Of a stretch of DNA of 64,000 bases, positions 61,005 through 64,000 are shown one piece after another. The position numbers and the translations under genes are program-made. The first letter of the stretch is position 1. Every line of letters begins with the position of its first letter. The notes beneath the pieces are model-generated. The model was not told the origin of the DNA and made no database searches. It saw nothing but the letters and a program-made list of their open reading frames with translations. The stretch comes from Hyphomicrobiales bacterium. GTDB lineage: Bacteria; Pseudomonadota; Alphaproteobacteria; Rhizobiales; Rhizobiaceae. The DNA lies in assembly GCA_900472395.1 (NCBI GenBank), contig UCHV01000007.1:186001-250000 (forward strand), read 5' to 3'.

Positions 61005-61934
61005 TCAGATATCCTTGGGCTTGTTGCCGAAAGGCTCGACATCACCCTGTTTCAGCACCAGCGTATTGACGCTTTCAGCCATCTCGTCCTGCTGCGGTGC
61101 CTGTGGGGTCACGCCATGCTCTCCAAGCTGTGCGAGCTTGTAGGCACCGAATACGTCGCCCTTGTCTGCTGCCGCACGGAACATCTCGGCAGCACGTTCC
61201 GGATTTGCCGCGATGCCTTCGCCGTTTTCGTACATGAGACCAAGATTGATCATCGCATCCGTGCTGCCGCGCTGAGCGGCAAGGTCGTACCAGGCGATGG
61301 CCGTCTGGTTGTCCTCGGGTATCAACTTGCCATCGTCATACATCGCGCCGATGTTGAAGGCGGCCGTGTCATCGCCGCCCACAGCGGCTTCCTCGAACCA
61401 TTTTAGCGCCTGCTGGCCATCGGCATCGGTGCCGAGGCCATCGCGATAGGCAACGCCGAGATTGTATTGCGCCAGAACGTTGCCGCTGGTCGCTGCCTCG
61501 CTGTAAAGCCTGAATTCGGCCTGTACGTCGCCAATGCGGCCCATCAGCATGCCGAAATTGACCTTGGCGGCGGAATAGCCGCCATCCACTGCAGCTTCAT
61601 AGGCTGCCATCGCCTCGTCCGGCTCCTGAGCCTTGTTCAGCGCGCGGCCCAGCTGATAGGCAAACCGCGGATTGCCCGTCGCTTCGAAAGCGGTACGGCA
61701 AACGCCAACGGCCTGCACATCGATATTGTCGATATCGACCGGCGCGAAGCTGAGATTACGGTCGGTATCGTAAACGCTCCCGGCCATCCGGTCGCAATCG
61801 CTTTGCAGCGCGGCCGTGTTCTCTACCTTGGCACGTTGCTCCGCGTTCAGGGAGACCGTCAGCATGCACAGCGCCACAGCACTGCCGGTGGCCAGCGTGA
61901 TCATTCGATTGACTTTATTGGAACGGGAAATCAT
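61005..61934 (-). CDS. Sel1-like repeat protein, probably periplasmic
   Basis: The product has 309 residues. The N-terminal signal peptide (MITLATGSAVALCMLTVSLN, cleaving near LNA-E) implies export. About six Sel1-like/TPR helices pairs follow: YQLGRALNKAQEPDEAMAAY, AQYNLGVAYRDGLGTDADG, AAFNIGAMYDDGKLIPEDN, AMINLGLMYENGEGIAANP. These form a superhelical protein-binding scaffold. Rhizobial ExoR is a periplasmic Sel1 protein, but this sequence is longer and does not show features I can tie to ExoR. Function is unassigned. Confidence 0.85.
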   Translation of the reverse strand: MISRSNKVNRMITLATGSAVALCMLTVSLNAEQRAKVENTAALQSDCDRMAGSVYDTDRNLSFAPVDIDNIDVQAVGVCRTAFEATGNPRFAYQLGRALNKAQEPDEAMAAYEAAVDGGYSAAKVNFGMLMGRIGDVQAEFRLYSEAATSGNVLAQYNLGVAYRDGLGTDADGQQALKWFEEAAVGGDDTAAFNIGAMYDDGKLIPEDNQTAIAWYDLAAQRGSTDAMINLGLMYENGEGIAANPERAAEMFRAAADKGDVFGAYKLAQLGEHGVTPQAPQQDEMAESVNTLVLKQGDVEPFGNKPKDI

Positions 61935-62191
61935 CCTCGCCTCCGACCTGTAACCGCTTAAAGATTGATGAACGAACGCTGATAATCAGCGTAGAGTTCC
62001 GCACCACGCTCGGTTTCCGTGGTCTCTGGCGCAAAGAGATTTCCGAAATTTGCGGGAAAATCGCCTCTATCTATTTGCAACGATTATGTTTTTGCCGATT
62101 TGACGAATTTTAATCACGGTTTGGTGCGTGGTTGTTTCGCCAAGGCTTTCGATGTTATTGCGAGGGCTCTTCGACAAAAAAGGCCACGTCC

Positions 62192-63229
62192 ATGACCCGT
62201 ATCAGCATCCGCCGCCCCGATGATTGGCACCTGCATCTGCGTGACGGCGATATGCTGAAAGGGGTCATCGGCGACACGAGCCGACACTTCGCCCGCGCCA
62301 TCATCATGCCGAACCTCGTGCCGCCGGTCGTGACGACAAAGGACGCCGAGGCTTACCGTGAGCGCATCATGGCGGCGTTGCCGCAAGGCGATCGTTTCGA
62401 GCCGCTGATGACGCTGTATCTGACTGAACACACGGATGCCGATGATGTCGAGGCGGGCAAGGCAAGCGGCCTTATCCACGCGGTAAAGCTTTACCCGGCC
62501 GGCGCCACCACCAATTCGCATGGCGGCGTACGCGACATGGACAAGGCGATGCCGGTGCTGGAGCGCATGGCAAAGATTGGCCTGCCGCTTTGCGTGCATG
62601 GCGAGGTAACGACACCGGAAGTCGATATCTTCGACCGCGAGGCGGTGTTCATCGAAACCGTGCTCGATCCGCTGCGCAAGCGCCTGCCGGAACTGAAGAT
62701 CACCATGGAACATGTCACCACATCGGACGGCATCGATTACATCAAGTCGGCACAGAAAAACCTCGCCGGCTCCATCACAACGCATCACCTGATCATCAAC
62801 CGCAATGCCATTCTGGTGGGCGGCATTCGCCCCCATTATTATTGCCTGCCGGTTGCCAAGCGCGAGAGCCATCGCCTGGCGCTGCGTGCCGCCGCCACCT
62901 CTGGCGATAGCCGTTTCTTCCTGGGAACGGACTCTGCACCGCATATCGATCCGCTCAAGGAATGCGGCTGCGGTTGCGCAGGCATCTATACGTCGATCAA
63001 TACGATGAGCTGCCTTGCACATGTCTTCGAAGACGACGGTGCGCTCGATCGCCTGGAAGCCTTCACCTCCTTGAACGGGCCTGCCTGGTATGGCCTTGCT
63101 CCGAATGAGGATCGCATCACGCTGGAGAAGTCGGCAGAGCCCGTTGTCTTTCCGGCCAAGCGTGAAACGGGTGCGGGCACCGTGACCGTCTTCGACCCGA
63201 TGTTCCCCCTACACTGGGCAGTTGTATGA
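62192..63229 (+). CDS. pyrC: Dihydroorotase
   Basis: Start ATG 62192 ([20 protein letters not shown]) is preferred over the 20-codon longer frame because the metal-site motif then lies at the usual place (His13, His15) and AAGG lies upstream. This gives 345 residues, the E. coli type. [14 protein letters not shown] carries the carboxylated lysine; [15 protein letters not shown] and TDSAPH give further metal and catalytic residues. It closes carbamoyl aspartate to dihydroorotate in pyrimidine synthesis. Single gene, divergent from the Sel1 gene. Confidence 0.97.
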   Translation: MTRISIRRPDDWHLHLRDGDMLKGVIGDTSRHFARAIIMPNLVPPVVTTKDAEAYRERIMAALPQGDRFEPLMTLYLTEHTDADDVEAGKASGLIHAVKLYPAGATTNSHGGVRDMDKAMPVLERMAKIGLPLCVHGEVTTPEVDIFDREAVFIETVLDPLRKRLPELKITMEHVTTSDGIDYIKSAQKNLAGSITTHHLIINRNAILVGGIRPHYYCLPVAKRESHRLALRAAATSGDSRFFLGTDSAPHIDPLKECGCGCAGIYTSINTMSCLAHVFEDDGALDRLEAFTSLNGPAWYGLAPNEDRITLEKSAEPVVFPAKRETGAGTVTVFDPMFPLHWAVV

Positions 63230-63320
63230 GATAGGGTGGAATCCCCCATTAATGGTTGAAAAAGCGCGGTATTTTAAAGTGCGCGGTAATGTTTTGATCA
63301 TGAATGGAGTCCTAAATTGC

Positions 63321-63373
63321 CGCCCAAGGCGTGGGCGGATATTCGCCCTTGGGGAATGGCGGGTATGATACCC
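63321..63373 (+). promoter_or_regulatory. Structured leader before the right-edge membrane gene
   Basis: CCGCCCA (63321-63327) pairs with TGGGCGG (63333-63339). An alternative pairing joins CCCAAGGCG (from 63324) to CGCCCTTGGG (from about 63345) with one bulge, and these two stems exclude each other. A third palindrome GGGTATGATACCC is at about 63361. The arrangement precedes the start codon by about 20 bases. Confidence 0.35.
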
Positions 63374-63393
63374 GGCAAGCATACGGGCGAGGC

Positions 63394-64000
63394 ATGATGC
63401 TCGATTACAATTCACTTCTTCTGGCGCTGGGCTTCTCGGCGATCTGTCTGCTGCTGGCTCTGTTTGCCACGTGGACATCGCGTCGCAGCGATAGTTTCAT
63501 GCTGACCTGGGTCGTGAGCCTTGCACTGATCATCGTCGGTATTTTCAGCTACAGCGCCTACACGCTGGAGGCTGGACCGCTCATCGGTTCCGTGTCCTAT
63601 TTTTTCATCATGTCGGGCTTTTCAGTCATGCACGCGGCCAGCCGGCAGTTTCGGCTGGGGCAGTCGCCGCTGCGCATCTCGCTGATTTCCGGCTGCATCG
63701 TCATGGTGCTCGGCCTGCCAGCCATGCTTGTCGGTTATGATGGCGTGTCGATAATCATGCTGGATGCCACCACCGCAATCCTGCTGATCGCAACGGCGCG
63801 CGAATACTGGCTCGCCCGCCAGGAAGCGCCCGGCCCGCTTGTCGGTATGGCGTCGCTTTATGCGACAGCCGGTGTCTCATTCGCAATTTGTGCGCTGGTG
63901 CTGATCGACGGCGAGCAATGGGTGATCGGTTACGCGCCGCAAAGCTGGGCGGAAAAGCTCAATATTGCCATTTGTATTGCCAGCATGACGGGTGTGGGTG
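63394..64000 (+). CDS. Multi-pass membrane protein, possibly N-terminal part of a GGDEF protein (partial)
   Basis: The frame from ATG 63394 (or ATG 63397, better spaced from GGGCGAGG) stays open to the window edge, about 202 residues. It begins MMLDYNSLLLALGFSAICLL and has about six hydrophobic segments, with short loops such as WTSRRSDSF and AREYWLARQE. The pattern (a short start, then six helices at the N-terminus) resembles membrane sensor parts of rhizobial diguanylate cyclases, but no GGDEF motif is inside the window. Treat the catalytic part as unseen. Confidence 0.6.
   Translation, partial: MMLDYNSLLLALGFSAICLLLALFATWTSRRSDSFMLTWVVSLALIIVGIFSYSAYTLEAGPLIGSVSYFFIMSGFSVMHAASRQFRLGQSPLRISLISGCIVMVLGLPAMLVGYDGVSIIMLDATTAILLIATAREYWLARQEAPGPLVGMASLYATAGVSFAICALVLIDGEQWVIGYAPQSWAEKLNIAICIASMTGVG

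Noticed and set aside
61005..61934. Sel1-repeat protein as ExoR
   Set aside because: Only the repeat type and export signal agree; the length and N-terminal sequence do not match what I know of ExoR, so no gene symbol is given.
63209..63478. An 89-codon minus-strand frame over the pyrC end and downstream leader
   Set aside because: It overlaps the pyrC stop and the start of a better supported plus-strand membrane gene, and has no domain.

Overview
The window looks like chromosomal DNA of a Rhizobiales alphaproteobacterium, most likely Rhizobiaceae (Agrobacterium/Rhizobium/Neorhizobium type). The reasons are the GC-rich coding style, an HWE-family histidine kinase, a FixK/FNR-type box in front of hemN, MocR-type regulation, a sarcosine/dimethylglycine dehydrogenase-like flavoprotein, and the general gene content. 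This assignment is an inference from gene types, not from a marker gene.

Region 1 (1-33572) is a giant-exoprotein locus. A minus-strand operon encodes a TolC-like outer-membrane lipoprotein, a small HlyD-like adaptor, a second HlyD-like adaptor with a cytoplasmic GAF-like part, and a membrane M50 metallopeptidase with a PqqD-like N-terminus that runs off the left edge. Divergent from it, across a 439-bp AT-rich control region with a structured 5' leader, lies one 28.2-kb gene for a 9409-residue protein. It has a LEPR-XLL-like N-terminal motif, a DUF4347 domain with a His/Cys pair, an SdrD_B-like domain, and about 8300 residues of cadherin-like/Ig-like repeats in three zones. No ABC ATPase and no RTX repeats are visible, so this is not an ordinary type I secretion locus as far as can be seen.

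Region 2 (33573-37350) is a membrane-stress operon of PspA/IM30, a YqiJ-like OB-fold membrane protein and a YqiK-type flotillin. The PspA reading frame carries an in-frame N-terminal extension of about 160 residues that resembles the N-terminal domain of TnpB/IS605 OrfB proteins. The gene set ends at a strong terminator and faces an HWE sensor kinase.

Region 3 (38991-47883) is catabolic and transport: an M20 amidohydrolase, an amino-acid-type ABC importer, a substrate-binding-like protein related to 4,5-dihydroxyphthalate decarboxylase, a divergent MocR regulator, and a two-domain FAD/GcvT oxidoreductase.

Region 4 (48055-55089) is a polysaccharide cluster: WecG-type glycosyltransferase, Wzy/WaaL-like polymerase, GH5 glycosidase, polysaccharide deacetylase, GT4 glycosyltransferase and Wzx-like flippase. 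It is closed by a 271-bp MITE-like element with 33-34-bp perfect terminal inverted repeats flanked by TA. The insertion edge supplies the flippase stop codon.

Region 5 (55384-64000) is housekeeping: a HAMP sensor kinase, tRNA-Arg(ACG), a small membrane protein, hemN, cysQ, a Ser/Cys-type proline-racemase-family enzyme, a Sel1-repeat protein, pyrC, and the start of a multi-pass membrane protein, possibly a diguanylate cyclase, that leaves the window on the right.
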